Of a stretch of DNA of 64,000 bases, positions 33,177-42,218 are shown piece after piece. This stretch comes from Neolewinella litorea. GTDB lineage: Bacteria > Bacteroidota > Bacteroidia > Chitinophagales > Saprospiraceae. The notes under the pieces were generated by a model, which did not search any database, was not told where the DNA came from, and was given only the letters and a program-made list of their open reading frames with translations. The translations under genes and the position numbers were made by a program. The stretch is from positions 501-64,500 of the forward strand of contig NZ_SRSF01000001.1 in the NCBI RefSeq assembly GCF_004803465.1, written 5' to 3'. Each line of letters opens with the position of its first letter. Position 1 is the first letter of the stretch.

Positions 33177-34682
33177 CTAATACCGACTCAGTAGGTCCTG
33201 CTGGTGTAGCAAAAAGTCGTTCTCCGGATCGAATTGTAGGGCCTCCTCGATGTAGGCCCGGGCGGGGGCGTAATTGCGCTCGCCGAAATAGTAATTGCTC
33301 GCGGCCACGAAAGCCGTAAGGGTCCAGAGGGCCCGGTCGTTGCCCTGGGGTGTGGCGGCCAGTTGTTCCCGGAATGCCTTGAGTTCTTCCAGTCCGCGCC
33401 CCTCCTCGCCGGCGGCGAAGAGATCGCGGATGCGGAGTGCGCGCTGGCGCAGAAGAATATCGGCGTACCGGTCGTTTTCGGCCATGAAGGGGTACTGTTC
33501 CGCAACTGCGGCGGCGCGCTCCACGAGTTCATCCGGGTCGGTGTATTCGCGTCGGAGCTGTACGAGCGTAAGTTCCGCCAGGTAATGCTGGAAGTTGGAA
33601 TTATCCGGTTGCGATTGGTAAAGGTTCTGTGCCAGGTGGAGGGCCGCATCGATCTCGCCGCTGGCCTGGTAGTGGTTCAGCAGGCGCAGTTGCTGGAGGA
33701 GTTCCAGCTCGGCTTTCCAGTCGTCGCGGCCGGCGGGGCGTCTCTCGGCGTAGCGGTCCAGTAAACGCCGGGCGGCTTCCACCTCTGCCGCCTCGAGCAG
33801 CGCTTGCTGGCGCTCGTCGAAGTGCCGCAGCAGGGTGGCGGCCAGGTAACCATTGGTAGCGTCTTCCCGCCACAGTTCGAAAAGTCCGGTGATGTACCCT
33901 TCCGCGTCCGGTTGCTTCAGCGAGGATTGCTGCAAGTGACTGGCGTCGGCCAGGACTTGGAATGCGCGCCGATTTTCACGGATGGAGGCTTCATCCAGTC
34001 GCGCCTTGACCTGCGGGAACTGTCCGTTGGCATAGGCGTGTTGGGCCAGTCGGAACTGCTGGTAGGCGGACAGCTGCAGGAAAGTGAGTCGGCGGTCGGG
34101 GCGGTAGTAGTAGCGGAAGAAGATGCTATCGGCCTGGGCGTCATCAAGGCCGGTGAGGTCTTCCTCCACGGTCTGCCGTACCAGGGACAGGTATTCCCGT
34201 CGGTAACGCAGGGCGTTTTGCGGATCGTGCGGGCGGGCGGCCGGGTGGCGGAGTTCGACGCGTTGACCGGCGGGGTCGGCCAGCAGATAGCTTTCCCAGT
34301 GATCTACGTAACCTTCGTAGGGAATTTGGAATTGCTCGAGGGTGAGGGCCAGGAGCAAAACGGCGGTGGCGTCGTTGTAAGTGCCGTCGCGGAAGGCATC
34401 GGCCAGATCGGCACCGGGGTCGTACTGCCGCAGTACCTGTCGGTGGAGGCGCTCACGAATGAGGGCGATCTGCTTTTTGGTGGACTTGCGGTCGGCCTTG
34501 TCGCTGTACCGGAGCTGGCGAAAGATGTTCTCCAGTCCTTTCTCAACTACCCGTCGCTCCGACACCTCGGTCGGGGCGTCGCCGGGAAAAAGCAGGCGCA
34601 GCCTGCCGTCGAGGTTGTCCGCCAGGGCGGGGAAAGAACAGGCGAGTGCCAGAATCAGCAACAGGGGACGGATCGGGGCCAT
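33177..34682 (-). CDS. Secreted TPR-like protein of unknown function
   Basis: 501 residues from the ATG at 34682; signal peptide MAPIRPLLLILALACSFPALA. The body is alpha-helical with TPR-like pairs toward the C-terminus (DRALWTLTAFVAASNYYFGERNYAPARAYIEEALQFDPEN; HYLAELTLVQLRREYTDPDELVERAAAVAEQYPF). The N-terminal third (RRVVEKGLENIFRQLRYS, ALIRERLHRQVLRQYDPGADLADAFRDGTYNDATAVLLLALTLEQ) resembles a peptidase-free transglutaminase-like helix bundle, but I do not claim it. A -7 box TATCTTG is at 34725-34731. Confidence 0.8.
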   Translation of the reverse strand: MAPIRPLLLILALACSFPALADNLDGRLRLLFPGDAPTEVSERRVVEKGLENIFRQLRYSDKADRKSTKKQIALIRERLHRQVLRQYDPGADLADAFRDGTYNDATAVLLLALTLEQFQIPYEGYVDHWESYLLADPAGQRVELRHPAARPHDPQNALRYRREYLSLVRQTVEEDLTGLDDAQADSIFFRYYYRPDRRLTFLQLSAYQQFRLAQHAYANGQFPQVKARLDEASIRENRRAFQVLADASHLQQSSLKQPDAEGYITGLFELWREDATNGYLAATLLRHFDERQQALLEAAEVEAARRLLDRYAERRPAGRDDWKAELELLQQLRLLNHYQASGEIDAALHLAQNLYQSQPDNSNFQHYLAELTLVQLRREYTDPDELVERAAAVAEQYPFMAENDRYADILLRQRALRIRDLFAAGEEGRGLEELKAFREQLAATPQGNDRALWTLTAFVAASNYYFGERNYAPARAYIEEALQFDPENDFLLHQQDLLSRY

Positions 34683-34724
34683 AGGAAGGTGTGGGTGGAA
34701 GGTATCAGAGGGGGCGGGGCGCCG

Positions 34725-34731
34725 CAAGATA
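34725..34731 (-). promoter_or_regulatory. Putative -7 box of the secreted TPR-like gene
   Basis: TATCTTG on the minus strand, 42 nt before the ATG at 34682. Confidence 0.45.
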
Positions 34732-34795
34732 GTAACGCGATGATTTTGCGCTACGGTATGAATATGGCGGAGGAACCGACCGAAAACAGGCCGCG

Positions 34796-35311
34796 TCAGT
34801 AGCGGTCGCGGTACAGGTTCAGGTGGTGGTAGGTATGGCCGCAGGTGATAAACCCGATTGCGCGGCAGCTCATAGGACCGCCATTCACCGTACCACGGAA
34901 GGAAAGGTCGTCTGCCCCCAAGCCACTGAACAGGGCCATGGTCGACTTGCGCACCAGTTCGAATTCAGCGATCATGCGCTTAAAATCCCGGCCGGATACG
35001 TCGGCCTGCGCGGCGTAGTCGTCCTGCTCAAAGCCGGGTAGCGGGGTCGCGTCGTGACGCCCCAGGCGCAGCGCCCGGTAGGAGAAGACGCGTTCGGTAT
35101 CGATGAGGTGCTGCAGGCATTCCTTGATGGTCCACTTACCGGGGGCGTAGGCGTAGTTCTCGCGGTCTTCGGCAATCTCGTTCAGATATTCCGTGAGCCC
35201 GGCGGCGCTGTCGTCGAAGGCGGATCGCAGGCTGATGGTCGGCGGAACGAGTCCGACATAGCCGGCGTAGAAGGAGGGGTATTCGGAGGCGGTAAGGTCG
35301 GTAACGGTCAT
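34796..35311 (-). CDS. DinB-family (YfiT-like) putative metal-dependent protein
   Basis: 171 residues. The four-helix DinB fold is indicated by PGKWTIKECLQHLIDTERVFSYRALRLGRHD and CGHTYHHLNLYRDRY. His in QHLIDTE and the HxxxH of the last helix (GHTYHHL) are the usual metal ligands. In other bacteria this family includes thiol (bacillithiol or mycothiol) transferases, but activity cannot be assigned. The promoter region has TACCTTTA near 35353. The gene is divergent from the sugar isomerase. Confidence 0.88.
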   Translation of the reverse strand: MTVTDLTASEYPSFYAGYVGLVPPTISLRSAFDDSAAGLTEYLNEIAEDRENYAYAPGKWTIKECLQHLIDTERVFSYRALRLGRHDATPLPGFEQDDYAAQADVSGRDFKRMIAEFELVRKSTMALFSGLGADDLSFRGTVNGGPMSCRAIGFITCGHTYHHLNLYRDRY

Positions 35312-35582
35312 AGTGCTGGGTGCTGGAAAATTGGCCGGTGATGAAGCTCGAGGCTAAAGGTAACGGATAGAAAAAAATAGGGAGTGTCGCAGGGCTTAGG
35401 CAATGATAAGCAGCCAGCGGGCGCGGCGGCATTGGTAGGGAAAGGATTTCGCCTACCTCATCCCCCCAAATCTTAGTAAGTTAGCCGCTACCGGTGGACC
35501 ACGCGCCTGGCGGCTTCCGCCACGAAAACGGAACCCGCGCGCCGCCGCCCGCAGCTAACTGTCGATTAAAAATTAACATAAT

Positions 35583-36635
35583 ATGACCACCATTAAAGGC
35601 CCCGCTATTTTTCTCGCCCAGTTTATGGGAGACGACCCCCCCTTCAACAACCTCGACGACATCTGCCGCTACATGGCGAGCCTGGGCTACAAGGGCGTCC
35701 AGATCCCGACCTGGGAAAGCCGGCTGATCGACCTGGAGAAAGCCGCGGAAAGCAAGACCTACTGCGACGAGATCAAGGGCCGCGTGGCTGAGCACGGACT
35801 CGAAATTACCGAACTGGCCAGTCACCTGCAGGGACAAATGGTAGCCGTGCATCCCGCCTACGATACGATGTACAACGCCTTCGCTCCCAAGGAGGCTAAT
35901 AATAACCGCAAAGCCAAAATGGAGTGGGGGACCCGGCAGCTGCTCCTCAATGCCAAGGCCAGCGCTAATATGGGACTTAAGTCCCACCCGACCTTTTCGG
36001 GCGCCTTGCTCTGGCCCTTTGTATACCCGTGGCCGCAGCGACCGGCCGGACTGGTAGACATGGCCTTCAAGGAACTGGCCGACCGCTGGAAGCCCATACT
36101 CGATGCTTTCGATGAGGTGGGCGTGGACGTGGGCTATGAACTCCACCCCGGAGAGGACCTGCACGACGGCATCAGTTTTGAGATGTTCGTAGAAGCCCTG
36201 GACGGCCATCCGCGCGCCCAAATCAACTACGACCCCAGCCACTTCGTGCTGCAGCAACTGGATTACCTGCAGTTTATCGATCACTACCACGAGCGGATCT
36301 GCGCTTTTCATGTCAAGGACGCCGAGTTTAATCCCACTGGCAAGCAGGGCGTTTACGGCGGCTACCAGGGGTGGGCCGACCGCGCCGGCCGCTTCCGTAG
36401 TCTCGGCGACGGACAGGTCGACTTTAAGGGCATCTTCTCCAAACTCAGCAAGTACGGCTACGACAGCTGGGCGGTGCTGGAATGGGAATGCGCCATCAAG
36501 AGCAGCGAACAAGGTGCCGCCGAGGGGGCACCCTTCATCGCCGAACACATTATCCAGGTTACCGAGCGGGCCTTTGACGACTTCGCCGACGCGGGTACAG
36601 ACGAGGCCGGAAACCGGTCGATCCTGGGACTCTAG
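35583..36635 (+). CDS. Sugar phosphate isomerase/epimerase (xylose-isomerase-like TIM barrel)
   Basis: 350 residues. AP-endonuclease-2/xylose-isomerase-like TIM barrel: GYKGVQIPTWESRLIDLE, HGLEITELASHLQGQM, DVGYELHPGEDLHDG (Glu and His metal ligands), INYDPSHFVLQQLD and ICAFHVKDAEFNP, with WECAIKSSEQGAAEGAPFI at the end. The fold usually binds a divalent metal and acts on sugars or inositols. It has a long leader: a TAAGTTAG box near 35473, a TGGCGG..CCGCCA hairpin, and an AT-rich stretch ATTAAAAATTAACATAATATG before the start. The propeller lipoprotein follows after 20 nt in the same operon. Confidence 0.9.
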   Translation: MTTIKGPAIFLAQFMGDDPPFNNLDDICRYMASLGYKGVQIPTWESRLIDLEKAAESKTYCDEIKGRVAEHGLEITELASHLQGQMVAVHPAYDTMYNAFAPKEANNNRKAKMEWGTRQLLLNAKASANMGLKSHPTFSGALLWPFVYPWPQRPAGLVDMAFKELADRWKPILDAFDEVGVDVGYELHPGEDLHDGISFEMFVEALDGHPRAQINYDPSHFVLQQLDYLQFIDHYHERICAFHVKDAEFNPTGKQGVYGGYQGWADRAGRFRSLGDGQVDFKGIFSKLSKYGYDSWAVLEWECAIKSSEQGAAEGAPFIAEHIIQVTERAFDDFADAGTDEAGNRSILGL

Positions 36636-36655
36636 ACTACCACGAATCCGAAATT

Positions 36656-37930
36656 ATGCACATTTACGAATCCCGTCCGGGCCGGGTGGCGGCCCTGCTG
36701 CCTGTGGTACTGTTACTGTTGGGACTGGTCGGCTGCGGACCCACGGAACCCGGTGAGCCCGCCTCCCAGACAGTAGCCCAACCGGAAAACTGTACGACGC
36801 TGCCGGAGGGCTCCCGACTGCCCCGGTTCGGGGCGGGGCAGGGACGACTAATGCTTTCCTACGTGGTGTCCGACGAAACGAGCGGCGACCGGCTGTTTGC
36901 CCGGGAGTATGAGGAAGGAAATTGGGGGCCCGATGAGGAGATCACGGCCGGCGACCAGTGGTTCGTGAATTGGGCCGATTACCCCTCCGTAAAACCCTTC
37001 GGCGACCGGCTGTTCTACCATTACCTGGCCTATTCGGGAGAGGGCACTTACGACTACGACGTGCGCTTCGGTACGGAAAAGGGGCCGGCGGCCACCGCCA
37101 GTCAGGTGCTGCACACCGACGGTATCCCCGCCGAACACGGGTTTGTGTCGAGCGCTCACCTGCCAGACGGTAACCTGCAGGTCACCTGGCTGGACGGACG
37201 GAATACAAAGGCAACCGGCGCCGCGGACCACGGCGGGGAGCACGCCCACCACGGTGGTGGGGGCCCCATGACGTTGCGCACCGCTACCCTCAGTCCGAAC
37301 GGCACCGTTTCCGGACGTACGGAACTCGATGATCGCGTGTGCGATTGCTGCAACACGGCTACTGTCGCGACCGACCAGCGGACCCTGGTAGCCTATCGCG
37401 ACCGGTCGGAGGAGGAAGTGAGGGACATAGGTTTTATCACGCGAAACGCCGCAGGACAGTGGTCGGAACCGAAACTCGTCCACTCCGACGGCTGGCAAGT
37501 AACGGGCTGCCCGGTGAACGGTCCCGCCCTGGCCGCCAATGCCGAAGGGGCCATTGCAGTAGCCTGGTATTCAGCCGCTGAAGGGGTGCCGCGCATTCAG
37601 TTCGCGCGCTTCGACTCCAGCAGCGAATCTTTTGCAGAGCCAGTGGTGCTGGACGATCAGGACCCCCTGGGCCGGGTCGATATCAAGTTAGGACCCGACG
37701 GCACGGCCTACGTGCTGGGCGTATCCTCGACCGGCGATGCGGACCGCGCCGCGATCAATCTCTGGACCATTTCGCCCGACAACGAATGGCAGGTGCAAAC
37801 TGTGACCACTACCACCACGGCTCGCAGCGCGGGCTTCCCGCGCCTGGCCTTGCACGACGGTCGGATCATGGTGGCGCACACCCTTACGGACGGCGACCAG
37901 CCGGAGGTAGCTGTATGTACCGTACGTTAA
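36656..37930 (+). CDS. Cys/His-rich beta-propeller lipoprotein
   Basis: 424 residues. The signal sequence ends LLGLVGCGP, a lipobox with Cys28-like lipidation. The rest has sialidase-like repeated strands (LFYHYLAYSGEGTYDYDVRFG, GPALAANAEGAIAVAWYSAAEG, RVDIKLGPDGTAYVLGVSS). Two features stand out: a CDCC motif (Cys229, Cys231, Cys232) with a further Cys285 in GCPVNGP, and a His-rich loop (His192, 196, 198, 199). These suggest metal binding, as in some exo-alpha-sialidase-like annotated proteins of other phyla. It is 20 nt after the isomerase gene. Confidence 0.8.
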   Translation: MHIYESRPGRVAALLPVVLLLLGLVGCGPTEPGEPASQTVAQPENCTTLPEGSRLPRFGAGQGRLMLSYVVSDETSGDRLFAREYEEGNWGPDEEITAGDQWFVNWADYPSVKPFGDRLFYHYLAYSGEGTYDYDVRFGTEKGPAATASQVLHTDGIPAEHGFVSSAHLPDGNLQVTWLDGRNTKATGAADHGGEHAHHGGGGPMTLRTATLSPNGTVSGRTELDDRVCDCCNTATVATDQRTLVAYRDRSEEEVRDIGFITRNAAGQWSEPKLVHSDGWQVTGCPVNGPALAANAEGAIAVAWYSAAEGVPRIQFARFDSSSESFAEPVVLDDQDPLGRVDIKLGPDGTAYVLGVSSTGDADRAAINLWTISPDNEWQVQTVTTTTTARSAGFPRLALHDGRIMVAHTLTDGDQPEVAVCTVR

Positions 37931-37933
37931 AGC

Positions 37934-39271
37934 TCATTCTCTTACGATAAGCAACCAGTCGTTGCCCCGGACGGGGGCGTAGGGCGGATCAAAAACCAGC
38001 ATGCCGTCCTTCTCGGTGGGATTGAAGGGGATCCGATTCCCGGTCCGTGGATCAAACCAGGAAAAGGTGGCGGTCGGTGATGTGTTTTCCGCAGGCGCCC
38101 GCAAGGTATCGCCGTAGGGCGTGTAGGCGAGCACATATCCGTTTTCTGAGGTGCGCGCCACGATAACTTCCCGGCCGCTGCTGTTGGGCGCCCCTGCGAG
38201 CCAGTTGTCTTCCCGTCCAAGGCGGTAGTACGGCAGTGACTGCATAAGGCGACCCAGGTGCCCGATCTGGGCCGCACCCGGGTAATGCAGGGCCGTCTTC
38301 CAGGGGGTGCGCGCGTGGCTGATCGGTGTACGGCCGGGTTGCCAGAGTTGCCAGATGTTGTGGTTGCCGAAGGTGTGGCCGGCGGTTCCCGACAGCACGC
38401 TCCACCAGGCGGCCTGCCGGCTGTCGAAATCGTCAAACCAGCCGTTATCGGGGCGCCAGTTGATGGGATGATCCTCGTAGGCGGGCTCGCCGTTGACGAT
38501 GGGTTTTCCGGAATCGGTACCGGCTATCTGACGGGGGAAATCGTAATTCGCCTTGTCGTCGAGGCGCCCGTGGCCCGTCTGATACAGGTGAAAGTCGATC
38601 CAGTCTTCTCCGGCGAAGAAATCACTCGACCGCGATCCGCCCTGGGGGTGGTAGGTGATCAGCTGCCGGTCGCCCACGGCCTGCCGCAATCCCCGGGCCA
38701 TGGCCCTGATGATGGCGCGGTCCTCCTCATCGGCGGGGTTACGGTCGCCTCCCAGGATCCAGATTACGTTGTGCTCCGCGTACCGTTCGCCCAGTTTCCG
38801 TCCGTAGGTTTCGGCGTTTTCCGGCGTAAAAATCTCAGGTCCCACGCCCCACTGCAGGTTGAATTTATCGCCCCAGGTAGGCAGCAAGCCGAGAAAGATG
38901 CCCAGACTGTCGGCTATGGCAGCTACGCGGTCCACGTAGGCAAAGTATGCCTCGTTCCAGTCCGTCGGATCGAGGTCACGCAGGGGCAAGTCACCGTACG
39001 CGTTAGGGGTGGTAAGTCCTTCGAGCTCGGCCAACACTACGGTCTGCACGACATTGAAGCCCTTGCCGGCCCGGTCTTCCAGGTACATTTTCGCTTCGGC
39101 CTCCCGCGTGCGGTGCAGCAGTTCCCAACCGGTATCGCCGAGGTAAAAGAAAGGAGTGTTACGGCTTTCGTTCACGAGGTGCGTGCCCCCTTCGGCTATT
39201 CCAAGCCGGAGTTGGGCGAGCAGCATCAGGGGGGCGCAGGCGCAGGTGCAAAGCAGGGATCGGAGCAGCAT
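37934..39271 (-). CDS. GH140-like glycoside hydrolase (DUF4038/DUF4040)
   Basis: 445 residues; signal peptide MLLRSLLCTCACAPLMLLAQ. The TIM barrel reads FFYLGDTGWELLHRT, GKGFNVVQTVVLAELEG, VIWILGGDRNPADE and KPIVNGEPAYEDHP, with Asp and Glu in the last two as the probable catalytic pair. The C-terminal 90 residues (YVLAYTPYGDTLRAP ... WFDPRTGNRIPF) match the beta-sandwich that follows DUF4038. Characterised GH140 members release apiose from plant pectin (RG-II); apiosidase activity here is inference. A TATCTTG box is at 39297-39303, and a TonB-dependent receptor gene lies upstream on the same strand. Confidence 0.88.
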   Translation of the reverse strand: MLLRSLLCTCACAPLMLLAQLRLGIAEGGTHLVNESRNTPFFYLGDTGWELLHRTREAEAKMYLEDRAGKGFNVVQTVVLAELEGLTTPNAYGDLPLRDLDPTDWNEAYFAYVDRVAAIADSLGIFLGLLPTWGDKFNLQWGVGPEIFTPENAETYGRKLGERYAEHNVIWILGGDRNPADEEDRAIIRAMARGLRQAVGDRQLITYHPQGGSRSSDFFAGEDWIDFHLYQTGHGRLDDKANYDFPRQIAGTDSGKPIVNGEPAYEDHPINWRPDNGWFDDFDSRQAAWWSVLSGTAGHTFGNHNIWQLWQPGRTPISHARTPWKTALHYPGAAQIGHLGRLMQSLPYYRLGREDNWLAGAPNSSGREVIVARTSENGYVLAYTPYGDTLRAPAENTSPTATFSWFDPRTGNRIPFNPTEKDGMLVFDPPYAPVRGNDWLLIVRE

Positions 39272-39296
39272 GCCGGGTGTGGTTGTCGTTCCCGGC

Positions 39297-39303
39297 CAAG
39301 ATA
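39297..39303 (-). promoter_or_regulatory. Putative -7 box of the GH140-like gene
   Basis: TATCTTG on the minus strand, 25 nt before the ATG at 39271, inside the 56-bp spacer after the receptor gene. Confidence 0.4.
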
Positions 39304-39327
39304 CCTTTCCGCCCTATTCTACAGCCA

Positions 39328-42087
39328 TCAAAGCGTGAACCGCAGGCGCGCGAACAGGTATCGACCGTTGGATCCGAATTGCTGGCTGCGCCGGCTGTAG
39401 AGGAAGCGACCTTCCGACTGGTTCGCCGGAATGTTGAGGTCGGGATAGACGTCGAGCAGGTTGTTGGAGCCGATGACCAGGCGCAGTCGCTCACTGAACT
39501 GGTAGCTGGCGCTCAGGTCCGTGATCACTTTGCCGCTGAAGGTCTGGTCGTTGTCGAGGCTGTTGGTAGCTTCGTTGACGGGACCGAAGAAGACGTTCCG
39601 CAGGAAGATCCCGAAGTCGCCCACGTTGTAGTCGAACGTCAGGTTAGCCTTGGTACGTGGTACGGCGCTCTCCAGGAAAACCTGGCTGGTACGGTCGAAA
39701 TAGGTGTCTTCGAAGCCCTCGAGTACGGAACTGGTGTTGACCTCCTGCAGGGTGGTCTGCGCGAAGGTGGCCGCCAGGCTGCTTGTGAGGCGGCCGGTGC
39801 CCAGGTTAGCGTTGTGGGTGACCACCACGTCGATGCCACGGGTACGGCTGTCGATGGCGTTGGCGAAGAAGGCCGCGCGGTTGGCGTTGGCCTGTTGCAG
39901 CAAACGGCTGATCTCGCGCAGTTGCTCGGTTTCCGTTCCGCCCTGGAACTGGCCGGTAAGGACTACGCGGTCATTGATGTCGATCAGGTAACCATCGATG
40001 GTTACGCTCAGGTTGGCGTCGGGGATGCGGCCGGTGAATCCGGCGCTGTAGTTAACGCTGCGTTCCTGCTTGAGCTGGGGGATACCCAGGAGTTGGGCCG
40101 GGCGGCTGTCGTTGCTGAATACGCCGACCTCGAAGGGGACGCCGTCCACGAAGAGGGTGGAGGTGGAGTTGAAGTTCAACTGGTGGAGGCTGGGGGCCCG
40201 GAATCCGGTGCTGGCCCCACCGCGAAAGGTCCAGTTTTCGCTCAGTTTCAGGCGGGTGGTCAGCTTGCCGTTGACGGTGGAGCCGAAATCGGAGTAATTC
40301 TCGAAGCGTACGGCCGCGCCGAGTAGGAAGTTGTCGCTCAGATCGGCTTCCACGTCAGCGTAGGCACCCACGCTGTTGCGGAAGGCGTCCACTTCATTGT
40401 CGGGCCGGAAACCCGGAAAGACTTGAGCACCACCGGGCCGGCTGCGGCCAAGGGGGTCGAATACGGTGCTGATGGGTCCCACGCCGTCGCGGATGAGGAC
40501 CGTATCGCCGCCCGTGGTGGGGTAGGCCGTGGCGGCACCGTAGTCGTAGTAGCTGGCTTGCTCGCCGGCCGTGATTTGGTAGTTCTCGAGGCGGTACTCC
40601 GCGCCGAAGGCGATGTTCAGGCCCGAGAGGGCGTCATCGAAGTAGCGACGGATATCGAGGTTAGCGGTATTCTGCGCGAAACTGAATCCACCGGCGTCGA
40701 AGGAGGTCGGGCTGGCGGTGCCCAGGCTGGCGTTGAGAGTATTCGTGATGAGGTATCCGAAACTGTTGCGGCCGTAGACGTTGCTGAAATCGACCTCCCA
40801 CTTATTGTAGACGCTGCGCAGGCCCACGGCCATACTGGCGTCGTTGATATTGGAGTTGATGGCGGGGAGAAAGCCGTTGGGGTAGATGTCCGTTACGGTC
40901 CGGTTCTGGTTGGGGAGGCGGTAAAAACCGGTGGCGTTGCCGCGCCGGTAGTTGAGTCCGCCAAATGCGTACACCTCGGTGGCGGGCGCTACCGGCAGCA
41001 GCAGATTGTACATCACGCCGCCGTTGCGCAGGGCCGACTGCCCGACGCGCATGTTGAAATCGCTGCGCTCCAGGCCGCGGCGGACCAGCTCGGACTCGGT
41101 GATGTCCTCACCGGGGGCGGCGCCCGAAGCGGGATTGTTGTAGCCGCTAAAGATGTTACCCGTAAATTCCTTCATTCGGTTCGTGTAGTCGCGATCGTCG
41201 AACACGCCGGTTACGTTCAGTACGCCACCGGATTCGTTGAGTTGTATGCCGTAGTTGGCGCTGATCTGGTTGAACTCACCGTCGGTACTGCCCTGGTAAT
41301 CCGGAATTTCCGAGCTCACGTAAGCACCGGTCTCGGCATTCAGGCTCAGGCCCGTTTTTTCCTTCAGAATGATGTTGATGACCCCCGCAATCGCATCCGA
41401 GCCGTACTGGGCGGATGCTCCGTCGCGCAGGATTTCGATGCGCTCGATGGCGGCAACCGGAATGGCGTTCAGGTCGGTGCCGACGTTGCCGCGGCCAAAG
41501 GTGCCGTTGACGTTGACCAGAGAGGTGTTGTGCCGGCGTTTGCCGTTGATCAGCACCAGCACCTGGTCGGGCCCCAGGCCCCGCAGGGAGGCCGGGTCGA
41601 TGTGGTCGGTACCGTCGGAGATCGTCTGGGTATTGGAGCTGAAACTCGGTGCCACGTAGTTCAGCAACTGATTGACGTTGGTCTGGGCCGAAGCCGTAGC
41701 AATTTCGGTGACGTTGACGATATCGACCGGAACGGGCGTGGTCAGTTTCGTCCGGCCCGAAGAGCGGGAGCCGATCAGCACGATCTCGTCAAGGACGGTA
41801 CCTGCGGAGAGGATTGCGTCGATGCGGTCGCTTTCACCCACCGGCATTTCTACCGTGCCGAATCCGAGAAAGGAAAAAACCAGGGTGCGGGCGGCCTCCG
41901 GAACGGAAATGGAATAGGTGCCCTCGACGTCGGTGGTCGTGCCCAGGGTCGAACCCTTTACGGTGACGTATGCGCCGGGCAGGGGTGCTCCTTCCTCGTC
42001 CATGACCGTACCGGTGATGGTACGCTGGCCGATCAGGGGGGCGCAAAGGCAAAGGAACAGCAGAAGTAGTGAGAGCAGCTTGGTCAT
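39328..42087 (-). CDS. TonB-dependent receptor with carboxypeptidase-regulatory-like N-domain
   Basis: 919 residues from the ATG at 42087 (MTKLLSLLLLFLCLCAPLIG signal peptide). The CarboxypepD_reg-like domain (TITGTVMDEEGAPLPGAYVTVKGS) is followed by the plug (VPVDIVNVTEIATASAQTNVNQLLNYVAPSF ... IERIEILRDGASAQYGSDAIAGVINI) and a large barrel ending RLRFTL. It moves a ligand across the outer membrane using TonB energy. No SusD-type partner is adjacent, so it is not a classic SusCD pair. The neighbouring GH140-like gene suggests a sugar ligand. Confidence 0.93.
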   Translation of the reverse strand: MTKLLSLLLLFLCLCAPLIGQRTITGTVMDEEGAPLPGAYVTVKGSTLGTTTDVEGTYSISVPEAARTLVFSFLGFGTVEMPVGESDRIDAILSAGTVLDEIVLIGSRSSGRTKLTTPVPVDIVNVTEIATASAQTNVNQLLNYVAPSFSSNTQTISDGTDHIDPASLRGLGPDQVLVLINGKRRHNTSLVNVNGTFGRGNVGTDLNAIPVAAIERIEILRDGASAQYGSDAIAGVINIILKEKTGLSLNAETGAYVSSEIPDYQGSTDGEFNQISANYGIQLNESGGVLNVTGVFDDRDYTNRMKEFTGNIFSGYNNPASGAAPGEDITESELVRRGLERSDFNMRVGQSALRNGGVMYNLLLPVAPATEVYAFGGLNYRRGNATGFYRLPNQNRTVTDIYPNGFLPAINSNINDASMAVGLRSVYNKWEVDFSNVYGRNSFGYLITNTLNASLGTASPTSFDAGGFSFAQNTANLDIRRYFDDALSGLNIAFGAEYRLENYQITAGEQASYYDYGAATAYPTTGGDTVLIRDGVGPISTVFDPLGRSRPGGAQVFPGFRPDNEVDAFRNSVGAYADVEADLSDNFLLGAAVRFENYSDFGSTVNGKLTTRLKLSENWTFRGGASTGFRAPSLHQLNFNSTSTLFVDGVPFEVGVFSNDSRPAQLLGIPQLKQERSVNYSAGFTGRIPDANLSVTIDGYLIDINDRVVLTGQFQGGTETEQLREISRLLQQANANRAAFFANAIDSRTRGIDVVVTHNANLGTGRLTSSLAATFAQTTLQEVNTSSVLEGFEDTYFDRTSQVFLESAVPRTKANLTFDYNVGDFGIFLRNVFFGPVNEATNSLDNDQTFSGKVITDLSASYQFSERLRLVIGSNNLLDVYPDLNIPANQSEGRFLYSRRSQQFGSNGRYLFARLRFTL

Positions 42088-42218
42088 GGCTTGGGGTATG
42101 GGTGACGAAATACCAGGATTCATCCCATAAGCATCAAGGCCTTCGATGATTCCTATACCCCTATGACGCGCCTACCGGCTCGTTTGCTGCTTGTAAACCC
42201 CGAAAATTACCGGTAGGA

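Noticed and set aside
40423-42069. 548-codon open frame on the plus strand
   Set aside because: It is antisense to the TonB-dependent receptor gene, whose protein is clearly recognisable; the frame is a by-product of GC-rich codon use.
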